Of a stretch of DNA of 39,542 nt, positions 1 through 8,556 are shown one piece after another. The DNA is taken from contig JANXOP010000123.1 in the NCBI GenBank assembly GCA_025357755.1, forward strand, positions 1-39,542, in the 5' to 3' direction. Source of the stretch: Kofleriaceae bacterium. GTDB lineage: Bacteria > Myxococcota_A > Polyangia > Haliangiales > Haliangiaceae. The notes under the pieces were generated by a model. That model had not been told where the DNA came from. It ran no database searches and saw only the letters and a list, made by a program, of their open reading frames with translations. Position 1 is the first letter of the stretch; each line of letters starts with the position of its first letter. Both the position numbers and the translations under genes were made by a program.

Positions 1-124
1 AGCGACGAGCTGTGAAAACGTTCCAGCTTGAGCGTTGGCTTCCAGCACTTTCTTCAGCTATGGCATTGCGGAAGAAAAAGAACGCTTCGTCGTCGGCGTC
101 ATGATGTTCGAGGCGCCAAATCAC
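1..124 (-). CDS. Possible 5' end of a gene leaving the left edge
   Basis: A minus-strand frame stays open from a GTG at 124 to the left edge (about 41 codons), after a stop at 137-139. It would follow the TauE-like gene in the same direction. The plus strand also has an open frame here, and 41 codons is short for GC-rich DNA, so this is weak. No family is recognised. If it is not coding, the first 175 bases hold nothing I can identify. Confidence 0.2.
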   Translation of the reverse strand, partial: MIWRLEHHDADDEAFFFFRNAIAEESAGSQRSSWNVFTARR

Positions 125-175
125 GCGAAGGTAGGGCTAGCAGCGTCCCGAGGGTCGGCTGCGCTGAGCGACTCT

Positions 176-931
176 CTAGAAGCGCTCGAACAGCTTCACG
201 AAGTAGATGGCTGACACGACCAAGCCGACGCTGACGACCAGCGCGCGGAGCACCTTGGCCGAGACCCGCGTCGCGATCGCGCCACCGACCGTGCCGCCGA
301 CCAGCGAGCACACCGCCATGACCCCCACGATCGCGGGATCGAGGGGCGCGATGATCAGGAACACGATCGCGGCGGTGAGGTTGACCGCGAGCGAGATCGC
401 CTGCTTGAGCCCGTTCAAGCGCACGAGCAGGTCGTCGATCACGATCGCGAGCGCCGACAGGATGATCACGCCGAGCCCGGCACCGAAGTAACCGCCGTAG
501 ATGGAAGCGATGCCGACGATCGGAATCGCGACGTTCTCGGACTTGATCAGCGTGTGGACGCGCGCGCGGATGCGCTCTTGAAAGCCGAGCAACAACACCG
601 CGAACAAGATCAGGAACGGCACCACGACGTCGAACGCCGCCTCGCCAGTGTGGAGCAAGAGGAACGCACCGAGCGCACCGCCGACGGCCGCGGCGGGCAA
701 GATCTTCAAGGCGCGCGCGCCCTGCCCCACGAGCTTCTCGCGATGCGAGTAGGTCGCGCCCATGTAGCCCGGACACATCGCGACGGTGTTCGTCGCGCTC
801 GCCGTGATCGCGGGAAGGCCACACGCGACGAGCGCCGGGAACGTCAGCAAGCTGCCACCACCGGCGACCGCATTCACCACGCCACCGGCCGCGGCCGCGG
901 TGCCGACGAGCGCGAGGTGCGCGAGATCCAC
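176..931 (-). CDS. TauE/SafE family membrane permease
   Basis: About 251 residues, the usual size of the TauE/SafE (DUF81) family of inner-membrane exporters of sulfite, sulfoacetate and other small anions. The N-terminus has the family's Gly/Ala-rich helix with an NAVAGGGSLLTFP-like segment, then an ATNTVA segment. A matching second half begins near IYGGYFGAGLG. About eight hydrophobic helices run to the end. The GTG start at 931 puts the first helix at the N-terminus; the frame extends upstream to 1369 but that part reads as shadow of the opposite-strand gene. The substrate cannot be told from sequence, and no sulfur-metabolism genes lie nearby. Confidence 0.88.
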   Translation of the reverse strand: MDLAHLALVGTAAAAGGVVNAVAGGGSLLTFPALVACGLPAITASATNTVAMCPGYMGATYSHREKLVGQGARALKILPAAAVGGALGAFLLLHTGEAAFDVVVPFLILFAVLLLGFQERIRARVHTLIKSENVAIPIVGIASIYGGYFGAGLGVIILSALAIVIDDLLVRLNGLKQAISLAVNLTAAIVFLIIAPLDPAIVGVMAVCSLVGGTVGGAIATRVSAKVLRALVVSVGLVVSAIYFVKLFERF

Positions 932-1015
932 GCAGCGACGGTAGCGCGTCGTCGCCGCGGATCCGCGACGTGCGCTGGAATTTTGCAAGGCACGGGCCTT
1001 GCTCCTCATCGATGC

Positions 1016-1270
1016 ATGAAGACGTGCGAGACCTGCCACAACGAGTATGACAAGTGCTTCGAAGTTTCGATCGGTGGCACGAACCACACGTTCGATTCGT
1101 TCGCCTGCGCCATCCACGCGCTCGCACCGCGCTGTGCGCAGTGCAAGGTCACCATGATCGGACACGGCATCGAGGCGCGAGGGCAGTACTTCTGCTGCGC
1201 CCATTGTGCGCGGATGGCCGGGGTCTCCGAGGTCAAAGATCGCGGCCAGGAAATCTCGGCCGCGCTCTAG
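1016..1270 (+). CDS. Small Cys-rich metal-binding protein (metallothionein-like)
   Basis: 84 residues with nine cysteines (positions 4, 7, 14, 31, 40, 43, 60, 61, 64) and several histidines. They form two CxxC pairs and a FCCAHC cluster, suggesting a zinc-ribbon or prokaryotic metallothionein-like fold. There is no signal peptide, so it should be cytoplasmic and could buffer or sense zinc or copper. The ATG at 1016 is chosen because the cysteine pattern starts at residue 4; the longer open frame upstream is antisense to the permease gene. It is divergent from that gene with about 84 bases between. The metal is an inference. Confidence 0.75.
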   Translation: MKTCETCHNEYDKCFEVSIGGTNHTFDSFACAIHALAPRCAQCKVTMIGHGIEARGQYFCCAHCARMAGVSEVKDRGQEISAAL

Positions 1271-1310
1271 TGCACCATCGAGCGCCTCCGCTCGCAGCCC
1301 GCGAACCCAC

Positions 1311-1823
1311 CTAGAATCGGTCGTACCCGATCGAGAGCGCCAACTGTGTCGTCTCGCCGACCGGATCACCCGGGAAGTAGAATCGCGCGTCGAACGCGAG
1401 GTTCAGATGGCGCGCGGTCTCGTTCGCGTTCAACTCGAATGGATACCAACCGGCACGCAGCAAGACGAGTGGTCCGCTCGGATTGTTGAGCACACCATAC
1501 CCGACACCCGCACCGACGAAGAGCCCGGTCGGAAAGATGTACTCCCCGGTGATCGCGGTCGCGTAGTCACCCGTGACACCGCCATCGCCACCCGGGGTGT
1601 GGACCGTACCGAACGAGAGGTGGCTGTCGAGATAGATGCCGAGCTGGCGATTGATCTGCGCGCCGATGCGCCAATCGACACCGTAGAGCTGGCCGGAGAA
1701 TCCGTTGCCGAATTCTTCGCTGATCGATGCGGAGAAGCCGTTGCGGAACTTCACCGGCACCGGATCGCCGTCGTCGCCGTGAGCGAGCGCAGGAACGAGC
1801 AGGGCTAGGAGAATGATTTTCAT
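1311..1823 (-). CDS. Secreted small beta-rich protein, unknown function
   Basis: 170 residues starting with a Sec-type signal peptide (MKIILLALLVPALAHG). The rest alternates hydrophobic and polar residues and is rich in Gly, Tyr and Phe, with segments such as GLFVGAGVGYGVL and LNLAFDARFYFPG, and it ends in an aromatic (YDRF). This is the pattern of a small outer-membrane beta-barrel or barrel-like surface protein. The ATG at 1823 is preferred over upstream codons because it places the signal peptide at the N-terminus. No specific family is recognised. The 140 bases upstream to 1963 show nothing clear. Confidence 0.7.
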   Translation of the reverse strand: MKIILLALLVPALAHGDDGDPVPVKFRNGFSASISEEFGNGFSGQLYGVDWRIGAQINRQLGIYLDSHLSFGTVHTPGGDGGVTGDYATAITGEYIFPTGLFVGAGVGYGVLNNPSGPLVLLRAGWYPFELNANETARHLNLAFDARFYFPGDPVGETTQLALSIGYDRF

Positions 1824-1963
1824 GTGCGCAAGCCCCATCGCAAGCCTGGAGCCGTGCCTGAAATCCGTCGCGCGGGCCCGTGGCCACGGCACTTAGCACG
1901 TTCGAGTCAACGCGCGTTCACAGCACAGCACCACACTCGAGGCAATTGACCCGATGTAGGTGG

Positions 1964-3589
1964 TCAGACGAGTGGCCACCGCAACCAACTGGTTGCACGC
2001 GCCCATCCGCCGAGCCTGGAACGTGCCGCCGTGTAAGCCTGGACCGACGACGCGGTCATCGTCGCGAGGTCGTCATCGTCGATGCCGACGCCGTGGCGTG
2101 TGCGATCGAGGATGGTAGCGCAGCGATCCAGACCGACCACGGGTACGCGGCGCGCGAGCGCGTTCGGCTGCTCGCCGACGCTCGCGCGAAAGCCCGCATC
2201 GCGCAACCCGACCAGCGCGAGCTGCCAGGCATTCGAGATCCGCTGATCGATCGTCTCGTCCCAGTACGGATGGCGAAAGTGCCGAAGCGCGAGGTAGCGG
2301 CGTACGGGGCGCAAGCCTAGCGAGAACAGCTGGAACAAGCACATCGCGGCCGCGAGCACGGCGGCCCAGTGCAAGAGATCGGGCAGGCGCGACTGCGACG
2401 TGCCCATGCGGGGCGAGACCGCCGAACTCGTCACCGGCGTGTGTGCCGAGAGCGTCGACGCGTGATGCGGGTCGAGCGGCGGCGGCGTACGCGGCACGGC
2501 CTCCGTCGACGACGGCGTGACGACCGGCGGTGAGACGACCGTCGGCGCGACATGCGGTGGGTACAACGCTGCGGGTGGCGGCGTCGTGACGTCGCCCGAT
2601 GCGACCGGTACCGGGCTGGTCGTTGCTACGGGAGCCGGCGCGTCGTCACTCGGCGGGCTCGCGTCGCCGCCCGAGCTACCCATCGGCCCGGTCGGGTTCG
2701 CATAGCCGTAGCTGCCAGTCGGGTAGTAACCGCCCGGCGTGATCTGACCGACCACGACTGCTTCGCAGACCTTGCAGTCCTTGCCCGGAATCAGCGCGCC
2801 TTGGTGATCGAGGCCGCGCTCGAGATCGAGATACTCCTTCACGCGACCGTGCGTGATCGGAGCGACAGCCAGATCCTTCGGGCAGCACGGGAGCCCGAGC
2901 TGCGTCTCGGCGACGGCCTCATTGCCAGCTTCGAGGCTCTCCGGAGACCACAGCATCGGCGCGATCCACGCGGTCGCTGCGAGCGCGAGCGTCGCCGCGA
3001 TCAGGCCCCACACGCCGCGTGCGAGCCCGGCACCGCCAGCTTCCTGGAGAACCACCACCGGCCGGACGACCGCGAGTGGCGACGGTGCGACCGTGCGCCA
3101 GTGCGAGATCCGGCGCTCTTCACGCACGCGCAGGAACACGAAGAACAGCGCGACGAGCGACACGAATAACGCGAGCCCCGTGCCACCTGGTAGCGCGTGG
3201 GTCTCGACGTGATCGAGGATCGAGAGCATCCAGATCATCGCGGGGAACCAGAACGACGCGAGCGACGTGCGATCGCCGAGGCTCCAGTAGCCACAGAGGG
3301 CCGCGGGTAAGAACGTGAGCCACAACGGCTTGCCCTGGAGCTCCTCACGCAGCCCCGGCAGTACGAGGAGGCCAAGCCCGATCACGACGAGCGCGGCCAG
3401 CCACATCCGGAACCGGCGCCACGCGAGGATCTGGCCCATCGCGGTGCCGAGCAGCGTGCCCGTGCACACCGGGCCGAGTGGACCCAGCGCATCCGCATGC
3501 AGCGTCGCGAAGATCGCGAGCCCGAAACTGATCAGCGCCCAGTACGTGATCACGACCTTGGCGGTCGCGAGCCGAGGTGAGGTGGTCAC
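1964..3589 (-). CDS. Multi-spanning membrane protein with C-terminal DUF4129 domain
   Basis: 541 residues. The first 200 hold several transmembrane helices. A periplasmic stretch with Cys pairs (LPCCPKD, CKVCE) and a long Pro/Ser/Thr-rich linker follow, then one more helix near residue 410. The cytoplasmic tail has DUF4129 character (RRYLALRHFRHPYWDETIDQ, then a Leu/Ala-rich helical region). DUF4129 proteins usually travel with MoxR, DUF58 and transglutaminase-like proteins in envelope-associated operons. The GTG start overlaps the DUF58 stop as GTGA, so translation is probably coupled. I see no transglutaminase Cys-His-Asp core. The biochemical role is unknown. Confidence 0.7.
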   Translation of the reverse strand: MTTSPRLATAKVVITYWALISFGLAIFATLHADALGPLGPVCTGTLLGTAMGQILAWRRFRMWLAALVVIGLGLLVLPGLREELQGKPLWLTFLPAALCGYWSLGDRTSLASFWFPAMIWMLSILDHVETHALPGGTGLALFVSLVALFFVFLRVREERRISHWRTVAPSPLAVVRPVVVLQEAGGAGLARGVWGLIAATLALAATAWIAPMLWSPESLEAGNEAVAETQLGLPCCPKDLAVAPITHGRVKEYLDLERGLDHQGALIPGKDCKVCEAVVVGQITPGGYYPTGSYGYANPTGPMGSSGGDASPPSDDAPAPVATTSPVPVASGDVTTPPPAALYPPHVAPTVVSPPVVTPSSTEAVPRTPPPLDPHHASTLSAHTPVTSSAVSPRMGTSQSRLPDLLHWAAVLAAAMCLFQLFSLGLRPVRRYLALRHFRHPYWDETIDQRISNAWQLALVGLRDAGFRASVGEQPNALARRVPVVGLDRCATILDRTRHGVGIDDDDLATMTASSVQAYTAARSRLGGWARATSWLRWPLV

Positions 3590-5106
3590 AGAATCACCCC
3601 CAGCTCGACCCGACCGTTATGCGGCCGTGCGACGTGCTCACCACGCAAGCGCGTCCAATCCGTCCAGCACGTCACCTGGCTGAACAGCGCGTGATCTTGC
3701 ACGCGCAGGATCTTGCGCTGGCGCTCGCGCTCGCGCCGCGCTGGGCGATTCTCCGCTGCACCGAACGGATGCGGTACGAACACGCTCGATTCACGATCCG
3801 GATACGGCTCCGCCGAGGTCCACAAGCCCTCGGGCACCACGACCCAAGAGACCTGATCGCTCTGGGGTACGCGGCGCGGCCGGCTCGACACGATGATCTG
3901 TTTCTCGCGGCGATCGTCGACGATCGCTTCGAGCGAGACCGCGGTCTGCCACGCGATCCGGGTCGCGTGCCGACTCGCCTGATGCATCGCCTGCGGCGCG
4001 AGCGGACGGGTCACCTTCTTGCCATCGACCACGGTGACGAGCTGGACCCGGGTCCCGGTCGCGACGAGCGCCTTGCCGAGACCGAGCCAGACACGGACGA
4101 GCACGTCGAGCATGTCATCCGGCGCGCGGCACGTCATCGTCGAGGTCCCGAACAGCTCGCAATCGAGGATCAACCGTACGCTCGGTTCGGCGGGCGGCAC
4201 CTCGTCGGGCATGCGCATCACGAGCTGATCTTGTTGCAGCGAGCGCACCCAGTGGATCCGGCGAGCGTCGTCGCCCGGCGCGTACTCGCGGATCCGAAAC
4301 GAGCCTTCGGTCGGCGCGTGGCTGACCGGGCGTGAGAGCGCATCGTCGCCACCCGCACCGAGCAAGTGCTTCGCACCATCGACGAGCGCGGGCCGCGGCA
4401 GCACCGTGAAAGCCGCCTTGCCACGATGTACGGTCGCGGTGCGCGTGAGCCCGAGCAGATCGCCGAACCACATCGCGAGCGGCGGCGCGGTGTGCTCGCC
4501 GCGAAACGCGCTGCCGAGCTCGCTCTGGAGCTTGACGTCGCGACCGGAGTCACGCGCGTCGAGCACGTAACGCGATTGCACGCCGTGGCGCTGCACGCGA
4601 CCGAGGACGAAGAGCCGCATGCCGAGTGGCATCGGTAGGCCTTCGATCCGGATCTCTTCGCGCAGCGGATCGCCTTCGGTGCACTGGGCCGGTACGACCT
4701 CGTGCGTGACCACCGTGCGGGCCCAGACGCGCTCGCCGTTCGCGACGAGCGCGGTCCAGATCGCGGAGAGATAGACCGTCGCGATCCCGAGCACACCGAG
4801 CACGCTCAGGCTCGCCCAGCCGGTTGCTTGCGACAGGACGAGTGCCGCAGCGCCGGTCCAGGCCATCGCCGCGCCGCTCGCCGTGAGCACATCGACGCGC
4901 TCGATCGGCGAGACCTCGCTGGCCTTGTTCCGCCAGGTCCTGAACACGCTGATCGCGAGCATGCAGTACAACACGCACCCCAGGAGCGAGAGCGTGATCG
5001 CGGCGGCGTCGAACATCGGGGTCTCCGCGCGGTTGTTACCGACGAGCCCGATGATCACGATCGGCGCGAGCAAGCCCGAGATCCGCGCTGCGCGCGACGA
5101 CAGCAT
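3586..5106 (-). CDS. DUF58 family membrane-anchored protein
   Basis: 506 residues with hydrophobic segments in the first 125. The DUF58 signature REYAPGDDARRIHW lies at residues 273-286, followed by a vWA-like part beginning near the LILDCELF strand. DUF58 proteins are partners of MoxR ATPases, which are thought to remodel them as metal-dependent adaptors. The ATG at 5106 shares one base with the MoxR stop (TGATG), and the stop overlaps the next gene's GTG, so it is the middle gene of a coupled three-gene unit. The frame is open upstream to 5871 but that part is antisense shadow within the MoxR gene. Confidence 0.87.
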   Translation of the reverse strand: MLSSRAARISGLLAPIVIIGLVGNNRAETPMFDAAAITLSLLGCVLYCMLAISVFRTWRNKASEVSPIERVDVLTASGAAMAWTGAAALVLSQATGWASLSVLGVLGIATVYLSAIWTALVANGERVWARTVVTHEVVPAQCTEGDPLREEIRIEGLPMPLGMRLFVLGRVQRHGVQSRYVLDARDSGRDVKLQSELGSAFRGEHTAPPLAMWFGDLLGLTRTATVHRGKAAFTVLPRPALVDGAKHLLGAGGDDALSRPVSHAPTEGSFRIREYAPGDDARRIHWVRSLQQDQLVMRMPDEVPPAEPSVRLILDCELFGTSTMTCRAPDDMLDVLVRVWLGLGKALVATGTRVQLVTVVDGKKVTRPLAPQAMHQASRHATRIAWQTAVSLEAIVDDRREKQIIVSSRPRRVPQSDQVSWVVVPEGLWTSAEPYPDRESSVFVPHPFGAAENRPARRERERQRKILRVQDHALFSQVTCWTDWTRLRGEHVARPHNGRVELGVIL

Positions 5107-6491
5107 CAGCGCGCTCCCGCGTTGGTGACCGCGACGGCGCGCAGCCGCTCGCGTACGGTCGCGGCATCGGTCCACAAGCGATGGCGCAGCACGTCGGGCG
5201 CGACATCGAGGAGGTCTTCGATCGTCACGAACTCGCGCCCCGCGAGCATCGCGCGCGCTTGCGCGGCACGGACCCACGCGATCGTCGCGCGTGGCGAGAG
5301 TGCTTGGCCCTCTTCGCACGAGCGGCGCAGCCTGGTGATGTACTCCACGACGGTGCGCTTGAGCTCCGGCGTCACGTGGATGTACGGCACGGTCTCGCGC
5401 CACACGATCAGGTCGGCACTCGTGATCACGGGATGGACCGCGGCGAGCGGCGACTGGACGCCGAGGTGATAGTCGAGCACGCGCACTTCGTCCTCGGGCG
5501 ACGGGTAACCGATCTCGAGCATCACCATGAAGCGATCGATCTGCGCCGCCGGCAACGCGTACGTCCCTTGGTGATCGAGCGGGTTCATCGTCGCGAGCAC
5601 CTGGAACGGCTCGGCGAGCTGATGCGTGACGCCATCGACCGTCACGCTGCGCTCCTCCATCACCTCGAGCAGCGCCGATTGAGTCTTCGGCGTCGCGCGG
5701 TTGATCTCGTCGGCGAGCAAGATGCTCGTGAATACCGGGCCCGGTCGAAACTTGAACTCCTTGTCCTTCAGGTCGAACACGTTCGAGCCGGTGATGTCGA
5801 GAGGGAGCAGATCCGGCGTGAACTGGATCCGCCCGAACGGGGTCTGGATCGCCGCCGCGATCGCCTTGCACATCTGGGTCTTACCGACCCCCGGGACGTC
5901 GACAAGCAACACGTGGCCGCGCGCCGCGATCGCGGTCATCACGCGCTCGATCACGTCAAGCTTGCCGACGATCACGGTCTCGACGGCCTCGACCACGGCG
6001 AGGTACTGCGCGCGAATCTGTTCGACGCGCGTGCGCAGGGGCGACTTCGCGACCGGGTTGATTTGTTCGACGTGGTCCTGGCGATACGGGCTCATCACGG
6101 TCTCCTCGATCGCGGGCACGGCGCCCGCTTGGTGCTTGGGCAGCGTGCCGATCATCCAGCGCAACACGGCGCCAGGACGCGATGCGACACGTGCGAGCGC
6201 CGATTCGTCGCTCGCCTCGGCGTGCGCATCCCACAACCCTGCATACGCATCTGCGATGCGGCGACGAATCGGTTCGTCACCCGCGATCTCGTACATCAGC
6301 CCCAGCACCGCGGGCCGCATCGCTTCGCGGATCTGCGGCGCGAGTTGCTCCGGTGTCGCTGGTATAAAATCGTGATCACCGAGCGGCGGACAGCCGAGCG
6401 CGCTCATCGCATCGTTGACGCGGGCGAGCTTGCCGACGTCGACCTCACCCGCTGCGCGTAGCACCGACGCGACCGCTCGCCCGACCGTCAT
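5106..6491 (-). CDS. MoxR family AAA+ ATPase with N-terminal extension
   Basis: 461 residues. The AAA+ core begins near residue 150 and has Walker A (PGVGKT, 200-205), the MoxR GPVFTSILLADEINRA Walker B region (251-266), sensor 1 (ATMNP, 300-304) and LPAAQIDRF near 313-321. MoxR proteins are usually about 320-340 residues; this one carries about 130 extra residues in front. An internal Met at residue 133 (position 6095) could be a shorter start, but the extension has coding-like composition and helical character, so I keep the long form. It is first in the operon with DUF58 and DUF4129 and presumably powers an envelope chaperone-like process. The 79 bases upstream hold nothing clear. Confidence 0.92.
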   Translation of the reverse strand: MTVGRAVASVLRAAGEVDVGKLARVNDAMSALGCPPLGDHDFIPATPEQLAPQIREAMRPAVLGLMYEIAGDEPIRRRIADAYAGLWDAHAEASDESALARVASRPGAVLRWMIGTLPKHQAGAVPAIEETVMSPYRQDHVEQINPVAKSPLRTRVEQIRAQYLAVVEAVETVIVGKLDVIERVMTAIAARGHVLLVDVPGVGKTQMCKAIAAAIQTPFGRIQFTPDLLPLDITGSNVFDLKDKEFKFRPGPVFTSILLADEINRATPKTQSALLEVMEERSVTVDGVTHQLAEPFQVLATMNPLDHQGTYALPAAQIDRFMVMLEIGYPSPEDEVRVLDYHLGVQSPLAAVHPVITSADLIVWRETVPYIHVTPELKRTVVEYITRLRRSCEEGQALSPRATIAWVRAAQARAMLAGREFVTIEDLLDVAPDVLRHRLWTDAATVRERLRAVAVTNAGAR

Positions 6492-6570
6492 TTGCTAAAA
6501 GCCTGACGCGGGCGATGCAGCAATGCCATCGAATAACGTCTACGCCTGATCGGCGCGCGCTATTCCAGCT

Positions 6571-8016
6571 TCAGCGCCAACGTGGCGGAACTAGCCGACG
6601 TTTCCCGTCGGAAGCCAGCGTCACATCTGGAGCATCCAAGCCGTCTCGATCCCACAGCTTGCAGGTGACCTGCTTGTGTTGCTGGTCGAGCGCCTCGCAG
6701 TAGTTCGTGAACTCGCAGCGACGGATCTCGCCGCCGGCACCCTGGCGAAGCTTGGCGAACCAATCGGGATCCGCGAGGGTCTGGCGCGCCGAGGCCACGA
6801 AGTCCGCTTCGCCGCGCTCCAGGATCGCTTCGGCTTGGCCGAACTCGCAGATGCCGCCGGCGGTGATGATTGGCGTACCGAATCCAGCTTCGCGGACCGC
6901 CGAGCGGATCGTCGCCGCGAGCGGCACGTTGCGAGCGAACGGGCCGCGCGCATCCGAGTAGATCGTCGGCATACACTCGTAGCCGGAGCGTCCGGTGTAC
7001 GGATACGACGACGCACCGACCTTCGGTTGCTTCGCATCTTCGAACTTGCCGCCCTTGGAGATCGAAAGAAATTCGAGGCCGGCCTTCGCGAGCTCGACCC
7101 CGATCCAGGTCGTGTCGGCGATGTGATTGCCGCCTTCGATCACGTCGTCGCCGAGATAGCGACACCCGACCGCGCCGCGCCCCGCGACGCGCTCCAGGAC
7201 CGCAGCTGCGACCTCGAGCGGCAACTTGACACGGTCCTCGCGCGAGCCCCCGTAACCGTCGGTGCGCGTGTTCAGCGCGGAGAGGAACGAGGCCATCGTG
7301 TACGCGTGCGCGAAGTGGAGCTCGACGCCATCGAAGCCCGCTTCGATCGCGCGACCCGCGGCATCGGCGAACAGCTTCGGCAACACGCGCGGCAGCTCCG
7401 CGATCGCCGGCACGTGGAGGTCGGTGACCCGCTCGCGCGCCCCGCGCTGCAGATCGTCGAGCTCGCGCGGCGTGAGCACCTCCTCGAGCTCGGCCTCCGG
7501 TAAGGCGGCGAGGCGCGTGCGCAGCTCGTCGTCGCCTCCATCGTTCCCGAGCGCGGCGCGATGGCTGTCGGTGATCTCGAGGAACCGCGCGAAGAATTTC
7601 TCGCGCTGCGGGCGGCGCCGGATCGACAGGAAATCGATCAGCTGGATGAACAGCAGCGTCTGGCCACCGGACGCGGCCTTGACCGCGGCGGTCAGCTCTT
7701 TGAGGCCCGGCACGAAGCGGTCGTGACCGATGCGCAGGAGTGGCCCCGAGGCGACATCGCGAATACCGGTCGCCTCGACCACGATCACGCCGGGCTTGCC
7801 GTGCGCGAAGCGCGCGTACCAATCGATGACGTCCTTGGTGACGAAGCCGTCCTCGGTGGCACGCCACGGCACCATCGCCGGCACCCACGTGCGCGTGCGT
7901 GCGAGCCGCGGTCCGATCACGAGCGGTTGAAACAACCGCGCCTCGGCGGCCTGCTCCGCGGTTGGCCACGCGCCGGGTGGCAGCTCGTGCTTGATCCGCT
8001 CGGGGGGCTGCCACAT
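6571..8016 (-). CDS. Old Yellow Enzyme-family NADH:flavin oxidoreductase
   Basis: About 481 residues with the FMN-binding TIM barrel of the OYE/2,4-dienoyl-CoA reductase family. The key segment is GVELHFAHAYTMASFLS followed by NTRTDGYGGS, where HxxH replaces the HxxN of yeast OYE, as in YqjM-type enzymes. A late ITAGGI segment fits the FMN phosphate site. Such enzymes reduce activated C=C bonds with NAD(P)H. The C-terminal 60 residues contain three cysteines but not the iron-sulfur spacing of dienoyl-CoA reductases. ATG at 8016 is used; a GTG at 8037 would add seven residues. It is divergent from the osmC-like gene, about 29 bases away. Confidence 0.88.
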   Translation of the reverse strand: MWQPPERIKHELPPGAWPTAEQAAEARLFQPLVIGPRLARTRTWVPAMVPWRATEDGFVTKDVIDWYARFAHGKPGVIVVEATGIRDVASGPLLRIGHDRFVPGLKELTAAVKAASGGQTLLFIQLIDFLSIRRRPQREKFFARFLEITDSHRAALGNDGGDDELRTRLAALPEAELEEVLTPRELDDLQRGARERVTDLHVPAIAELPRVLPKLFADAAGRAIEAGFDGVELHFAHAYTMASFLSALNTRTDGYGGSREDRVKLPLEVAAAVLERVAGRGAVGCRYLGDDVIEGGNHIADTTWIGVELAKAGLEFLSISKGGKFEDAKQPKVGASSYPYTGRSGYECMPTIYSDARGPFARNVPLAATIRSAVREAGFGTPIITAGGICEFGQAEAILERGEADFVASARQTLADPDWFAKLRQGAGGEIRRCEFTNYCEALDQQHKQVTCKLWDRDGLDAPDVTLASDGKRRLVPPRWR

Positions 8017-8045
8017 CGCCGAGAATTCGTACCACACTCGCCCGC

Positions 8046-8450
8046 ATGGCTCTCATCGCTGCCGCCGAGGTTCGCGGCGAAACGAAGTACGCGACGACGA
8101 TCACCGCGAACGGTCACCACCTGATGGCTGACGAGCACGAGAGTGCCGGCGGTACGAACACCGGCCCGACCCCGATGGAGCTCTTGCTCGCGGCGCTCGG
8201 CTCGTGCTCCTCAATCACCCTGCGGATGTACGCCGATCGCAAGGGCTGGGAGCTCGGCCTGATCGGCGTCGCGCTGCGCCTGTTCAAAGAAAAGGCTGGA
8301 GACACCGTGACCACGCGGATCGAGCGCGATCTGTCGTTCGGGGCGGCCATCACCGACGAGCAACGCGCTCGCCTGCTCGAGATCGTGGAGAAGACGCCGG
8401 TGACCCTGGTCGTCAAGCACGGCGCCAGCGTCATCACCAAGGCGCTCTAA
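8046..8450 (+). CDS. OsmC-like protein lacking the second catalytic cysteine
   Basis: 134 residues, full length for the OsmC/YhfA family. The N-terminal half has the PTPMELLLAALGSCSS motif with the first reactive Cys at 54. In classic OsmC/Ohr peroxidases a second Cys lies in a CPV motif; here the matching site reads EKTPVT (Thr 117). Classic two-cysteine hydroperoxide reduction is therefore unlikely, although a single-Cys thiol function or ligand binding remains possible. It sits with OYE, pirin and PrxQ genes, fitting an electrophile or oxidative stress context. The ATG at 8046 is the only sensible start. Confidence 0.88.
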   Translation: MALIAAAEVRGETKYATTITANGHHLMADEHESAGGTNTGPTPMELLLAALGSCSSITLRMYADRKGWELGLIGVALRLFKEKAGDTVTTRIERDLSFGAAITDEQRARLLEIVEKTPVTLVVKHGASVITKAL

Positions 8451-8556
8451 CTACTGGCCTTTTGGCCGTTGTTGCCGGATCAGGCAAAGACCGTCTCGTG
8501 GTTGCGGGGTTACCGGCGAGCTCGTGGATGCCCACCATGTCGGCCAGGTAATTCCC

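Noticed and set aside
99..1127. A 342-codon minus-strand open frame overlapping the permease gene
   Set aside because: Arg-rich, low-complexity shadow translation typical of GC-rich DNA; the permease frame has real membrane helices.
8451..8475. GGCC-TTTT-GGCC as terminator after the OsmC-like gene
   Set aside because: Stem of four and no following T-run; too weak.
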